A DNA stretch of 64,000 bases from positions 1,736,001 through 1,800,000 of the forward strand of contig NZ_JAPEMT010000002.1 of NCBI RefSeq assembly GCF_026342435.1, read 5' to 3'. This DNA is from Streptomyces sp. NBC_00237. GTDB taxonomy: Bacteria > Actinomycetota > Actinomycetes > Streptomycetales > Streptomycetaceae. Shown here one piece after another: positions 51,796 to 60,692 of the stretch (the stretch's first letter is position 1; every line of letters begins with the position of its first letter). Under the pieces are notes generated by a model. The model searched no databases. It had not been told where the DNA came from and worked only from the letters and a program-made list of their open reading frames with translations. The position numbers and the translations under genes were made by a program.

Positions 51796-53574
51796 CTACT
51801 TCATGACGCCGATCTGCGCGAAGTCGTACCAGCCGCTGAAGGCGTCGGAGGCGTAGACGTTCGTCAGTCGGGGCGAACGCCAGTTGACTGCCTTGATGTT
51901 GACCAGCGGAAGGTAGTAGGCGCCTTCCATGACCTTCTTGTTGACCTCGCCGTAGAGCGCGGCGGCCTTGGTCGGGTCCTGCTCGGCGATGGCCTTCGCG
52001 AAGCCCTCGTCGATGGCCTTGTCCTTGATCAGGGCGTAGTTGTTGTTGCCGTTCTCAAGGATGTAGTCGCTGTGCCACAGCGGCAGGCCGTAGCCCTGGC
52101 CGGAGGGGAAGTCCGGGCCCCAGCCGTAGAGGATCAGACCGTAGTTCTTCTTGATGACGTTGGCGGTGTTGCCGACGATCGACGACCCCTCCTTGCCGTT
52201 GAACTGGTCGATCTCGACCGTGATGCCGACCTTGCCGAGCGACGCCTGGATGGCCTCGGCGGCCTTCTTGTCGGACTCGTCGGTGTTGCGGACGGCGAGA
52301 GTGGTCTTGAAGCCCTTCTCCTGGCCGCACTTCTTCAGGGCTTCCTTGGCCTTGACCGGGTCGGCGGCGCCGCCGTTGGCGCGCAGGCCGTACTGGTCGT
52401 CCTTCTCGTCGTAACCGGGGATGACCGGCGGCAGCATGTTCACCGCGATGTCACCGGCAGCGATCGGGCCGCCGCGCGCGTTCTGCACGGACTTGTGGTC
52501 CGTGCCGTAGATGACGGCCTTGCGGCACTCGATGTTGTCGAACGGCTTCACGCTCTGCGGCATGGCCACGTAGGAGATGAACCCGGTCTGCGGGTTGTCG
52601 AGGTTCTCCTTGTGCTTCTTCAGCGCGGTGGTGCGGCCCGAGGTGTTCATGCCGCGCTGGTTCAGGTCCAGGTCCGCGTCGCCGTTGATGAGGCGCTTGT
52701 CGCGCTCGTCGGCGTTGGTGAGGATGGTGACCTCGATGTTGTCCGGCAGCGCCTTGCGCAGGCCGTCCGTCTTCGGGTCGTAGTTCGTGTTGCGCGAGAG
52801 CTTCAGGCCCTTGCCCGGGGAGTAGCTGTCGAACTTGTACGGACCCGAGGAGAACGGCTTCAGGGCGTACTTGGTCTTCGTGTCCTTGTCCTTGCGGATC
52901 GGCGAGTTGGTCGCCATCGCGAGGATCTGCTCGAAGTCGCCGTTCGCCTTGGGGAGCTTGAAGACGATCTTCTTGTCCGTGGGCGTCTGGATGGCGTCGA
53001 TGCCCTTGGGGTCCTTGTACGGGCCCTTGAACTTCTTCTCCGGGTCCAGGATGTCGCGGAGGTAGACCGGACCGCCGGACAGCGCCTCCTGCGCCCACTG
53101 GCGCTCGATGCCGTACTTGACATCCTGGGAGGTAATTTCCTTACCGTCCTCCCACTTGATGCCGTCCTTCAGCTCGTACGTGTACGTCAGGCCGTCGGGG
53201 CTCACCGTGCCCTTGGCCTTGGCGAGGTCCGGCTGGAGGTCGATCGACTTCTGGCCGGGGGCCGCGGTGTAGCTGACGAGCGTGCGGCTGTAGTAGCGCG
53301 CGAAGTCGAACGCGAAGCCGTAGTACATCATCGTGGTGTCCCACGAGTCGGCGTCCTGGACGCCGACGAACTTCAGCGTCCCGCCCTTCTTGTCGGAAGG
53401 GTTCGCGATCTTCTCGACGCCGGCGTTGAAGCCCGCGCCCTTGCTGCTGCCGCCGCTGCCGCCGCTGCCGCCCTTGCCGCCGCCACCGCTACAGGCCGTG
53501 GTGACCAGGAGCGTGGTGGCCGCGACGGTCGCGATCGCCGCGACCCTCCCCATGCGCATGCCGGTTGATTTCAC
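51796..53574 (-). CDS. peptide ABC transporter substrate-binding lipoprotein (OppA/DppA type)
   Basis: This 592-aa extracellular lipoprotein has the signal and lipobox VTTAC (about 24-28), a Gly/Ser linker (GGGGKGGSGGSGGSS), and then the SBP_bac_5 domain (GGTLKFVGVQDADSWD, GLTYTYELKDGIKWEDG, the late LILYGWGPDFPSG). It captures peptides outside the membrane. The start is GTG 53574, 11 bases after GGAGG. It lies between oppC and oppB, an order with one permease gene first. Confidence 0.94.
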   Translation of the reverse strand: MKSTGMRMGRVAAIATVAATTLLVTTACSGGGGKGGSGGSGGSSKGAGFNAGVEKIANPSDKKGGTLKFVGVQDADSWDTTMMYYGFAFDFARYYSRTLVSYTAAPGQKSIDLQPDLAKAKGTVSPDGLTYTYELKDGIKWEDGKEITSQDVKYGIERQWAQEALSGGPVYLRDILDPEKKFKGPYKDPKGIDAIQTPTDKKIVFKLPKANGDFEQILAMATNSPIRKDKDTKTKYALKPFSSGPYKFDSYSPGKGLKLSRNTNYDPKTDGLRKALPDNIEVTILTNADERDKRLINGDADLDLNQRGMNTSGRTTALKKHKENLDNPQTGFISYVAMPQSVKPFDNIECRKAVIYGTDHKSVQNARGGPIAAGDIAVNMLPPVIPGYDEKDDQYGLRANGGAADPVKAKEALKKCGQEKGFKTTLAVRNTDESDKKAAEAIQASLGKVGITVEIDQFNGKEGSSIVGNTANVIKKNYGLILYGWGPDFPSGQGYGLPLWHSDYILENGNNNYALIKDKAIDEGFAKAIAEQDPTKAAALYGEVNKKVMEGAYYLPLVNIKAVNWRSPRLTNVYASDAFSGWYDFAQIGVMK

Positions 53575-53661
53575 TGTCTCGCAACCTCCGTGAGTAATGC
53601 GGCCCTTGCGACCAGGGCTGGTCAGCTGTGGCTCGTATGAAGAAAGCGGGTGAGGTGCTGC

Positions 53662-54660
53662 TCAGCGGGACCCCTTGGGGTCGATCGCGTCCCGTACGCC
53701 GTCACCGAAGAGGTTGAAGGCGAGCACCGTGAGGAAGATGGCCACACCCGGAACGATCATGTACATCGGGTCGGACTCGTAGTACTGCACCGCGTCGGAG
53801 AGCATCGAACCCCAGGAGGCCGTGGGCGGCTTCACGCCCACGCCCAGGAAGCTCAGGGCCGCCTCGGTGAGGATGTTGGTGGGGATCATCAGCGTCGTGT
53901 AGACGGTGATCGGTGCCACCAGGTTCGGCAGCAGCTCCTTGGTCACGATGTAGCTGCGACCCGCTCCCAGGCTGCGCGCCGCCTCGACGTACTCGCGCTC
54001 GCGCAGCGACAGCACCTGACCCCGGACGATGCGTCCGATGTAGGGCCAGCCGAAGAAGCCGATGACAAGGATCATCACCAGCAGCCGCAGCCCGCTTCCC
54101 GTGAGCCCGAACAGGGAGCCCGGCATCACGGAGATCAGCGAGATCACGAAGAGCAGCTGCGGGAAGGCCAGCAGCATGTCCATGACGCGGCTGATGACCG
54201 TGTCGACCCAGCCGCCGAAGTAGCCCGCCAGCGTGCCGAACAGAGTGCCGAAGACCACGGCGACGACCGCCGCCAGGAAGCCGACGATCAGTGAGACCCG
54301 GGCACCGTAGACGATGCGGATGAAGACGTCGCGGCCACTGGTCGGCTCCACGCCGAGCCAGTGCTCGCCGCTCATCCCGCCGAACGACCCGATGGGTGTG
54401 CCGAACAGCGGGTCGATCAGGCTCTCGTTGCGGGCCTCGGGCGTCTGCCCGGTCAGCGAGGAGATGACTGGTGCGAGAAGCGCGATGATCACCAGCACGA
54501 GGACGATGATGCCGCCCGCGAGTGCCAGCTTGTCGCGCTTCAGCCGCAGCCAGGCGATGGCCCACAGGGAGCGGCCCTCGATCTTCTTCGCCGGTACACC
54601 GGCCGCGACGTCAGCCGTTGCGGGTTCCGCCGCGGGCGCGTCGTGAAGTGGTGCCGTCAT
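53662..54660 (-). CDS. peptide ABC transporter permease (OppC type)
   Basis: This 332-aa permease has an extended N-terminus with AKKIEGRSLWAIAWLRLKRD, the family N-terminal helix, a periplasmic loop with HWLGVEPTSGRDVF, and the EAA loop EYVEAARSLGAGRSYI. It is the first gene of the operon. ATG 54660; a GTC four codons upstream is not used. A candidate promoter lies about 45 bases upstream. Confidence 0.93.
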   Translation of the reverse strand: MTAPLHDAPAAEPATADVAAGVPAKKIEGRSLWAIAWLRLKRDKLALAGGIIVLVLVIIALLAPVISSLTGQTPEARNESLIDPLFGTPIGSFGGMSGEHWLGVEPTSGRDVFIRIVYGARVSLIVGFLAAVVAVVFGTLFGTLAGYFGGWVDTVISRVMDMLLAFPQLLFVISLISVMPGSLFGLTGSGLRLLVMILVIGFFGWPYIGRIVRGQVLSLREREYVEAARSLGAGRSYIVTKELLPNLVAPITVYTTLMIPTNILTEAALSFLGVGVKPPTASWGSMLSDAVQYYESDPMYMIVPGVAIFLTVLAFNLFGDGVRDAIDPKGSR

Positions 54661-54704
54661 CGTGGTAGCGACCCCTCTCGGCCAGCGGTCACCGGCCCTT
54701 GCTG

Positions 54705-54734
54705 CCGCTAGTGGCGGCCAAGCTGCTTGTCGAA
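54705..54734 (-). promoter_or_regulatory. candidate opp operon promoter
   Basis: TTCGAC (54729-54734), an 18-base spacer and TAGCGG (54705-54710) resemble a vegetative promoter, with a start near 54698 and a 38-base leader before oppC. Confidence 0.4.
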
Positions 54735-55016
54735 CACAGGGCGAACGCCCCTTGATTCGGGGAGTCTTCAACGCGGGTGCACCGCCCCGCCAGACCCCCC
54801 GGCCAAAGGATGCGCAACCGTGATGCTGTCTGCGGTTTTCCGGTATCCGGACGGGCCTGAACGACGGGCGAACAGTGGGCAATTGGGCGCATCGCCCCGC
54901 AGCACCCCCCAACTGCCGTGCACTACCGCTAAATTGGGACACACCCACTTTTCGCGTACGCGCAACACCGTCTCGGCATCCAGACATGCCCAAGTCCGCG
55001 TACGGGCATGCCGATT
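54735..55016. other. intergenic region upstream of the opp operon
   Basis: This lies between the opp promoter candidate and the sseB-like terminator. It is somewhat richer in A and T than its neighbours. A 66-codon minus-strand frame (54768-54968) has no ribosome site and atypical codon use. I see no gene; regulatory sites for the importer may lie here. Confidence 0.4.
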
Positions 55017-55032
55017 GACCCCCTAAGGGGTC
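55017..55032. terminator. short hairpin after the SseB-like gene A
   Basis: GACCCC-CTAA-GGGGTC forms a 6-bp stem with a 4-base loop, 41 bases after the stop of the gene at 55074-55856. Confidence 0.5.
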
Positions 55033-55073
55033 TTATGGGCAGAGATGTGCGTGGGACGGTGCGGGCGGCCGGC

Positions 55074-55856
55074 TCAGTACGCGCGCGACGGCGGGTAGCC
55101 GTACCCGGGAGCGCCGGTCGGGGCCGGCGCGTGCGCGTCGCGGTCGTAGAACGGGCGGGCGTTGGCGCGCAGCCACATGCCGACCGGGTCGTGCTCGTCG
55201 GTCATCGCGACCGTGGACACCGGCAGCCCGTCCGGGACGACGCCCACGGACTGCTGCATCATCGCCCGCACCGCCTCGACGGACTGGCGGCTGGTGTCGT
55301 ACAGGTCGAGACCGATGGCGAGGTACGGGGCTCCCAGCGCGGGCTGCACCCAGGCGCGGCTGAGCGCGCGTACGGCGGACGTGCGGTGGGCGTTCTGCGC
55401 GAGCTGGGCGTAGAACTGCGGGATCTCCAGCGTGGGCTCGGACATCCGCAGAGGCCCGGCGGGCATCCGGTCCAGACCGGTGGCGATGCGCCGCAGGTCC
55501 AGCCAGGGGATGCCGACGCCGCCGCCGGGGGCGTGCGGGTTGAGCCAGATCCCCCAGCGGTCGGGGTAGAGGGCGCGGGCCAGGTCACGGCCGGTGCCCA
55601 CCTCGTACGCCCGGTTCCAGCCGCTCGCGGCGAGCTCCTGGGCGGAGGTCACGCAGGGCGCGTAGCCGAAGCCCTCGACCTCCATGTTCCCGTACTGGGC
55701 GTCGGGGGACCCGGCGGTGCCGTGCCAGAGCAGCATCCACAGCCGGCCGTCCGCCAGGGCGTTCAGCAGCGCCTCGTACGCGTCGTACCGCCCCGGGGTC
55801 ACCTGGCGCAGCATGTGCTCGACCTGTCCGGCCGCCGCGGTGCCTGACGCGCTCAC
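55074..55856 (-). CDS. SseB-family protein A
   Basis: This 260-aa soluble protein is related to the enhanced-serine-sensitivity (SseB) family. It shows LLNALADGRLWMLLWHG near residue 35, VEGFGYAPCVTSAQEL and the SseB C-terminal-type stretch YLAIGLDLYDTSRQSVEA. It ends in a Pro/Tyr tail (GYGYPPSRAY). GTG 55856 is chosen; a GTG 27 bases upstream is possible. A second SseB-like gene follows upstream in the same direction. The biochemical function of the family is not established. Confidence 0.75.
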   Translation of the reverse strand: MSASGTAAAGQVEHMLRQVTPGRYDAYEALLNALADGRLWMLLWHGTAGSPDAQYGNMEVEGFGYAPCVTSAQELAASGWNRAYEVGTGRDLARALYPDRWGIWLNPHAPGGGVGIPWLDLRRIATGLDRMPAGPLRMSEPTLEIPQFYAQLAQNAHRTSAVRALSRAWVQPALGAPYLAIGLDLYDTSRQSVEAVRAMMQQSVGVVPDGLPVSTVAMTDEHDPVGMWLRANARPFYDRDAHAPAPTGAPGYGYPPSRAY

Positions 55857-56045
55857 CCTGGGTCCCGCCCCTCTTCGATCCACCGTGTCGACGCTGGTCG
55901 CGCTCGAACGAACCGCCCCCGCGTGGCGAGGTCATCAAACCAGCTTAAGCGGCACCGCTGACACCGAACCGGTGTCGGGCGGGAAGTCTTGGCTCCCCTG
56001 GCCCGCCGGGCCTCGGCCCTCGCACACCGGCAGCCTCCGCGCCCA

Positions 56046-56114
56046 CGCGTACGGAACCTCCGCGCCCGCGTGTACGGAACCTCAGTGCTCGCGCGTACGG
56101 AGCCTCAGTGCTCG
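56046..56114. repeat. 23-bp tandem array over the SseB-like gene B stop
   Basis: Units at 56046-56068, 56069-56091 and 56092-56114 share CGTACGG (or TGTACGG), then AACCTC and a GCGCCCG or GTGCTCG end. The stop codon of the SseB-like gene B lies in the last unit, so the gene's end has been copied at least twice downstream. Confidence 0.85.
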
Positions 56115-56938
56115 CGCGTGTAGAACGGCCGGATCTGCTCCAGCATCCAGTCGGCCACCGGGTCCTGCGCCAGATCGAGCAGCAGCAGCTGCACCGGCCA
56201 CGGCACGGACTCCCGGCCCAGCGCCCGCCCCAGCGCGTCCATCGGCGCGTTGCGGTCGGGCCCCTCCCACGAGGACAGCTGTACGCCCACGAACAGTTGC
56301 GGGGCGTCGCCCTCCACGCTCGCCAGCGCGCGGCGGGCGGTGACGACGACACCGCTCTGCTGGAACTCGCCCGCGGCGGCGGCCAGGAAGTCGACCGGCT
56401 CCTCCTGCCAGTCCGGCTCGAAGAGCCGCACCCGACCGCCGGTCGCGGTCCCGTCCAGCGGGGTGCGGCCGGTGCGGCAGAGCTCGGCGACGGCGGGCGG
56501 CGGCAGCGGCACGCCCACGGCGCCGCCCTGGTTCACGACGATGCCCAACTGCGGCGGGAGGCCACGGGCGAACTCCACGGCCGGGGCGACGGCGAAGCCC
56601 ATCCCGCCGCCGACGCAGCCGAAGAACTGCTGCTCGGAGCTGAAGACCGGGACGTACGCCTGCCCGTCGACCTCGACGGTCGGCAGATCCAGCGGTCCCT
56701 GGTCGGGGCCGCCCCCGTTCGGCAGCGGGATCCACACCTGCGAGCGCCCGAGCACCTCCACGAGACGCGGGCCCGCGCCGGGGTTGCCGAGGGAGGCGGC
56801 GAGGACCTCTTCGAGCTCGTTGACGGGCCACCCGTTGCCTCCGGGGACCGCGTACTGGTTGTCGGCGTCCGGGGTGCCGCCGTGGGGGCCGGGCTGTTCC
56901 GGCTCCCCGTACTGCCCCGTCGTCTCCGGAATCTCCAC
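56105..56938 (-). CDS. SseB-family protein B
   Basis: This 277-aa SseB-type protein has an N-terminal low-complexity stretch (about 1-35), the SseB N-terminal domain (NELEEVLAASLGNPGAGPRL, VWIPLPNGG, TVEVDGQAYVPVFSSEQQF), then the C-terminal domain (LFEPDWQEEPVDFLAAAAGE, LFVGVQLSSWEGPDRNAPMD). GTG 56938 follows GGGG by 7 bases. In E. coli, SseB overproduction causes serine sensitivity. Its place beside glycine/serine metabolic genes is suggestive only. Its last codons are part of a 23-bp repeat array. Confidence 0.85.
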   Translation of the reverse strand: MEIPETTGQYGEPEQPGPHGGTPDADNQYAVPGGNGWPVNELEEVLAASLGNPGAGPRLVEVLGRSQVWIPLPNGGGPDQGPLDLPTVEVDGQAYVPVFSSEQQFFGCVGGGMGFAVAPAVEFARGLPPQLGIVVNQGGAVGVPLPPPAVAELCRTGRTPLDGTATGGRVRLFEPDWQEEPVDFLAAAAGEFQQSGVVVTARRALASVEGDAPQLFVGVQLSSWEGPDRNAPMDALGRALGRESVPWPVQLLLLDLAQDPVADWMLEQIRPFYTREH

Positions 56939-57145
56939 GGACCGTCCCCTTCTCGCCCTGCCACCCGCCCCTGTACTGGGGTCCGAGCCTATCGCCGGGC
57001 CGTACCGGACCCGCAGAGTGCACCCGAATGGCGACGTTCCGCACTCGTCGCGTTGCGGAGCGTGCCGCGTGATTCGAGGGTGGACGACGAGGCCGATCGG
57101 CCCTCCCCGACGTGACACTCCCCCTCCGGAAGGAAACCCGCCGTC

Positions 57146-57868
57146 ATGGCACTGAACAGGACCGCCGCCCTCGCCCTCGCCACCTCTCTCTGCGGGGCGC
57201 TGATCCTCGGCACGGCCGGTGCCGCCGTCGCCGCCCCCGCCCACGAGGGCCGCCTCCCCGCGGCCTCCTCGCCCGTCGTACCCATGACGCCGCAGCAGCG
57301 TGCGGCCCAGCAGGACCTGACCGCACTGACCGAGGCCGCCCGCGGCCTGGTCGCCGGGCCCGTCGCGGAACGGCCCTCCGCACGCCCGGCGGTGGAGGCC
57401 GCGCTGGCCACCGCACTGGCGAGCCTCACGGCGGCGACCGCCGACCCGGAGCCGGTACCGGTACCGGGGACGCCGGTGCCCACCATCGTCGTGTCACCGC
57501 CCACCGCGCCCGTGGACCCGGAGCCGTCCACCACCGGCGACAGCCCGGGCGTCACGGCGAGCGGCGAGGACCACGCCTCCGTCAACGCCCCGATCCAGGG
57601 TGCGACCGAACCCGACCCGACGACACCCGGCACGACGACACCCGGCACGACCCAGCCGGACACGACCCAGCCGGACACGACCCGGCCGGACAGCGACGTC
57701 GCCGCCGCCAAGACCGCCCTGAAGGTGAAGTTCGAAGCGCTCTTCGATGCCGTGTCCGCCCGCGACTGGAGCAAGGCGAAGCTGACCTTCGACGAGGCCG
57801 TCAAGCTCTCCGGCGAACTGATCACCAAGTTCGCCGTGGGCAGGATCGGAACGTGGACGCACTCCTGA
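57146..57868 (+). CDS. secreted Thr/Pro-rich protein, unknown
   Basis: This 240-aa exported protein has a signal peptide with AVAAPA cleavage (about residue 29), a helical stretch (about 45-95), a Thr/Pro linker containing TTPGTT and TTQPD repeats, and a helical end (AAKTALKVKFEALFDAVSA). The repeats come from 15-base DNA units. ATG 57146 follows GGAAGGAAA. No enzyme motif is seen; a surface or spacer role is possible. It converges on the ATPase gene across a perfect terminator. Confidence 0.75.
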   Translation: MALNRTAALALATSLCGALILGTAGAAVAAPAHEGRLPAASSPVVPMTPQQRAAQQDLTALTEAARGLVAGPVAERPSARPAVEAALATALASLTAATADPEPVPVPGTPVPTIVVSPPTAPVDPEPSTTGDSPGVTASGEDHASVNAPIQGATEPDPTTPGTTTPGTTQPDTTQPDTTRPDSDVAAAKTALKVKFEALFDAVSARDWSKAKLTFDEAVKLSGELITKFAVGRIGTWTHS

Positions 57869-57878
57869 TCCACCCCTG

Positions 57879-57910
57879 GGGGCGTCGGACGGCGCACCGT
57901 CCGACGCCCC
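57879..57910. terminator. bidirectional terminator, 14-bp stem
   Basis: GGGGCGTCGGACGG and its complement (57879-57892 with 57897-57910) form a perfect 14-bp stem with a 4-base loop between the convergent genes. Confidence 0.9.
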
Positions 57911-58609
57911 TCACTTCCCCTCGAACCCGATCTCCTTCAGCGCTCCCGCCGCGTCCCGGTCCAGCAGCACCGCCGAGGCGCACCCGGCGGGCAGCCTGCC
58001 CTCCTCCGCGTCGCGGACCAGCGCGCCGACGGCCCTGCGGTGCCGGGCGAAGGCGTAACCGGAGACTCCTCGTCCGCGCTCGCGCTGACCGTCCCTGGCC
58101 ACCCCGGGCGTCACGTCGAGCAGGACGAGCCGCAGCCCGCGCCCGCGTCTGCGGGCCTCGCGCGCCAGCCACCGCCGCACCCACGCCTGCGTACCGCAGT
58201 CGTGCACGACGACGGACTCGCCCGAGTGCAGCGCCTTCCGCAGGCCCGCGTAGTGCGCGACGCGCACGAGCGGGCGGTAGAGGGCGTACGGCAGCAAGCG
58301 CGGCGCCTTCGCGTCCCAGCGCTCCCGTACGTCCTGCGAATCGATGGTCCGCACCCCCGTCGCGGCCCGGCCCATGAGGGTGGACTTGCCGCTGCCGGGC
58401 AGGCCCGACACCACCACCACGTCCCCCGTGGCGAACATCAGCCGACGCGGACTCCGCCCCGCCCGCTCCCGGAGATCGCGTACGACCGGAACCGGCACGG
58501 GCCCCACCGCCCCCACGACCGCCTCTGCCCGCACACCTGCGGCTGCCACGCCTGCGGCTGCCATGCCCGCGGTTGTGGCGCATGCACTGGGCTGCTGCAA
58601 CGTCCTCAC
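57911..58609 (-). CDS. P-loop ATPase/kinase-like protein
   Basis: This 232-aa protein has one Walker A motif (GLPGSGKSTLM, about 65-75), Asp-containing VVHDCGTQAW and LVLLDVTPGVAR segments, and an Arg-rich centre, as in the AAA_33/zeta-like kinase group (small-molecule or RNA kinases). The function is unknown. Start: the GTG at 58609 sits very close to GGGGGAGGG; a TTG at 58603 has better spacing. A promoter TTGTCC-16-TACACT lies upstream. It is divergent from the glycine-riboswitch leader. Confidence 0.75.
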   Translation of the reverse strand: MRTLQQPSACATTAGMAAAGVAAAGVRAEAVVGAVGPVPVPVVRDLRERAGRSPRRLMFATGDVVVVSGLPGSGKSTLMGRAATGVRTIDSQDVRERWDAKAPRLLPYALYRPLVRVAHYAGLRKALHSGESVVVHDCGTQAWVRRWLAREARRRGRGLRLVLLDVTPGVARDGQRERGRGVSGYAFARHRRAVGALVRDAEEGRLPAGCASAVLLDRDAAGALKEIGFEGK

Positions 58610-58647
58610 CCCTCCCCCTGTGGGTATGCCCTCACCCTTGCCCACGA

Positions 58648-58675
58648 AGTGTAAAGAATAGGTAATGCGGGACAA
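58648..58675 (-). promoter_or_regulatory. candidate promoter of the P-loop gene
   Basis: TTGTCC (58670-58675), a 16-base spacer and TACACT (58648-58653) would start transcription near 58641. Confidence 0.4.
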
Positions 58676-58680
58676 GCGAT

Positions 58681-58708
58681 TTGCTGACCGGAGGGGGCGT
58701 GCAATGAT
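58681..58708 (+). promoter_or_regulatory. candidate gcvT promoter
   Basis: TTGCTG (58681-58686), a 16-base spacer and AATGAT (58703-58708) lie about 45 bases ahead of the glycine riboswitch and face gcvT. Confidence 0.4.
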
Positions 58709-58759
58709 GTGCGCGCCAGGCGTCCCCTGCGCACCCTCAACTTCACAACGGCCGCATGA

Positions 58760-58955
58760 ATCCGCGCGGGAGAGTCCTCGGCAGCAGTGCCCGGGACGCC
58801 GAAGGAGCAAGCTCCTCCCTTGAATCTCTCAGGCCCCGAACCGCGCGGGCGAGGCAGATCTGAAAAGCGGGTCCCCCACCAGGTGACCCCACCCAAGGTG
58901 CAAGCCGGACCGAATTGCTCCGGCGAACCTCTCAGGTTCCGATGACAGATGGGGA
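58760..58955 (+). promoter_or_regulatory. tandem glycine riboswitch
   Basis: Two aptamers occur in series. The first (about 58762-58848) has GCGCGGGAGAG, the CGCCGAAGGAGCAA core, CTCTCAGG and closing CCGCGCG. The second (about 58852-58954) has the GCAGATCTG start, CACCCAAGGTGCAAGCC, GCGAACCTCTCAGG and GACAGATGGGGA. This is the standard layout of glycine-sensing riboswitches upstream of gcv genes, expected to switch gcvT (and its followers) on with glycine. The gene begins 55 bases later. Confidence 0.95.
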
Positions 58956-59009
58956 GGATCGTCCTCGTCGTCATGCCCTGCGCATGCCTGCCGCCCTGGG
59001 AGTTCTTTC

Positions 59010-60140
59010 ATGAGCACCACCCCCCGCCGCACCGCCCTCGATGCCCTGCATCGTTCGCTGGGCGCGACCATGACCGACTTCGCGGGCTGGGACATGCCGC
59101 TGCGGTACGCCTCGGAGCGCGACGAGCACAACGCCGTGCGCACCCGGGCCGGGCTCTTCGACCTCTCCCACATGGGCGAGATCACGGTCACGGGCCCGCA
59201 GGCCGTGGACCTCCTGAACTACGCCCTCGTCGGCAACATCGGCACCGTCGGCCTCGGCCGCGCCCGGTACACGATGATCTGCCAGGAGGACGGCGGCATC
59301 GTCGACGACCTGATCGTCTACCGCCTGGCCGAGACCGAGGCCGCACCATCTGAATACATGGTGGTGGCGAACGCGGGCAACGCCCAGATCGTCCTGGACG
59401 CCCTCGTCGCCCGCGCCGGGGGCTTCGACGCCGAGGTCCGCGACGACCGCGACGCGTACGCCCTCATCGCGGTGCAGGGCCCGGAGTCCCCCGGCATCCT
59501 GAAGTCCGTCACGGACGCCGACCTGGACGGCCTGAAGTACTACGCGGGCCTGCCCGGCACCGTCGCGGGCGTCCCCGCCCTCATCGCCCGTACGGGCTAC
59601 ACCGGCGAGGACGGCTTCGAGCTCTTCGTCGAGCCGCAGCACGCGGTGGCCCTGTGGGAGGCGCTGACCGAGGCGGGCGCGGGCGTCGGCCTCATCCCGT
59701 GCGGCCTCTCCTGCCGGGACACGCTGCGCCTGGAGGCGGGCATGCCGCTGTACGGCAACGAGCTGACCACGAAGCTCACCCCCTTCGACGCGGGCCTGGG
59801 CCGGGTCGTCAAGTTCGAGAAGGAGGGCGACTTCGTCGGTCGTACGTCCCTCCAAGCGGCCGCCGAGCGCGCCGAGACCGCTCCGCCGCGCAAGCTGGTC
59901 GGCCTGATCGCCGAGGGCCGCCGCGTCCCGCGCTCCGGCTTCCAGGTGGTCGTGGACGGCCAGGTCGTCGGCGAGGTCACCTCGGGCGCCCCGTCCCCCA
60001 CGCTCGGCAAGCCGATCGCCATGGCGTACGTCGACGCCGCCTTCGCCGCACCGGGCACGACGGGCGTCGGCGTGGACATCCGGGGCACGCACGAGCCGTA
60101 CGAGGTCGTCGCCCTGCCGTTCTACAAGCGCCAGAAGTGA
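59010..60140 (+). CDS. gcvT: glycine cleavage system T protein (aminomethyltransferase)
   Basis: GcvT transfers the methylene from the aminomethyl-lipoyl H protein to tetrahydrofolate, freeing ammonia. The 376-aa protein shows the family starts (DFAGWDMPLRY), LFDLSHMGEI, the folate site ARTGYTGEDGFELF and the C-terminal barrel (KPIAMAYVDAAFA). ATG 59010 follows GGGAG. It is the first gene downstream of the tandem glycine riboswitch. The P protein (gcvP) is not in this run and must be elsewhere. Confidence 0.97.
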   Translation: MSTTPRRTALDALHRSLGATMTDFAGWDMPLRYASERDEHNAVRTRAGLFDLSHMGEITVTGPQAVDLLNYALVGNIGTVGLGRARYTMICQEDGGIVDDLIVYRLAETEAAPSEYMVVANAGNAQIVLDALVARAGGFDAEVRDDRDAYALIAVQGPESPGILKSVTDADLDGLKYYAGLPGTVAGVPALIARTGYTGEDGFELFVEPQHAVALWEALTEAGAGVGLIPCGLSCRDTLRLEAGMPLYGNELTTKLTPFDAGLGRVVKFEKEGDFVGRTSLQAAAERAETAPPRKLVGLIAEGRRVPRSGFQVVVDGQVVGEVTSGAPSPTLGKPIAMAYVDAAFAAPGTTGVGVDIRGTHEPYEVVALPFYKRQK

Positions 60141-60294
60141 CGTCCGGGGCCGCCGGAAGCACCGCTCCGACGCCCCGCGAGCACCGCTCCGACGCGCCGA
60201 AAGTGACGAACGCCGCATCCTCACGCGTGTCCTCACGTCTCATCTGTCAAGACCCCGTTCCTCAGCACTCCCCCGCATCCAGGAGAATTCAGCC

Positions 60295-60672
60295 ATGAGC
60301 AACCCCCAGCAGCTGCGTTACAGCAAGGAGCACGAGTGGCTCGCGACGTCCGAGGACGGCGTCGCGACGGTCGGCATCACGGAGTTCGCGGCCAACGCGC
60401 TCGGTGACGTCGTCTACGCCCAGCTCCCGGAGGTCGGCGACACGGTGACCGCGGGCGAGACCTGCGGCGAGCTGGAGTCGACCAAGTCCGTCAGCGACCT
60501 GTACTCCCCGGTGACCGGCGAGGTCGTCGAGGCCAACCAGGCCGTCGTGGACGACCCCTCGCTGGTGAACTCCGCTCCCTTCGAGGGCGGCTGGCTGTTC
60601 AAGGTGCGCGTCACGGACGAGCCGGGCGACCTGCTCTCCGCCGACGAGTACACCGCGCTCTCCGGCAACTGA
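60295..60672 (+). CDS. gcvH: glycine cleavage system H protein
   Basis: GcvH is the lipoyl carrier that shuttles the aminomethyl group between P, T and L proteins. The 125-aa protein has the lipoyl lysine in ELESTKSVSDLYSP and the closing GDLLSADEY. ATG 60295 follows AGGAG by 9 bases. It lies 154 bases after gcvT and 20 bases before glyA. Confidence 0.97.
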   Translation: MSNPQQLRYSKEHEWLATSEDGVATVGITEFAANALGDVVYAQLPEVGDTVTAGETCGELESTKSVSDLYSPVTGEVVEANQAVVDDPSLVNSAPFEGGWLFKVRVTDEPGDLLSADEYTALSGN

Positions 60673-60692
60673 AACCCTTAGGGACTCGCCTG

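Noticed and set aside
54768..54968. 66-codon minus-strand gene upstream of the opp operon
   Set aside because: No ribosome site, poor codon bias and no recognisable features.
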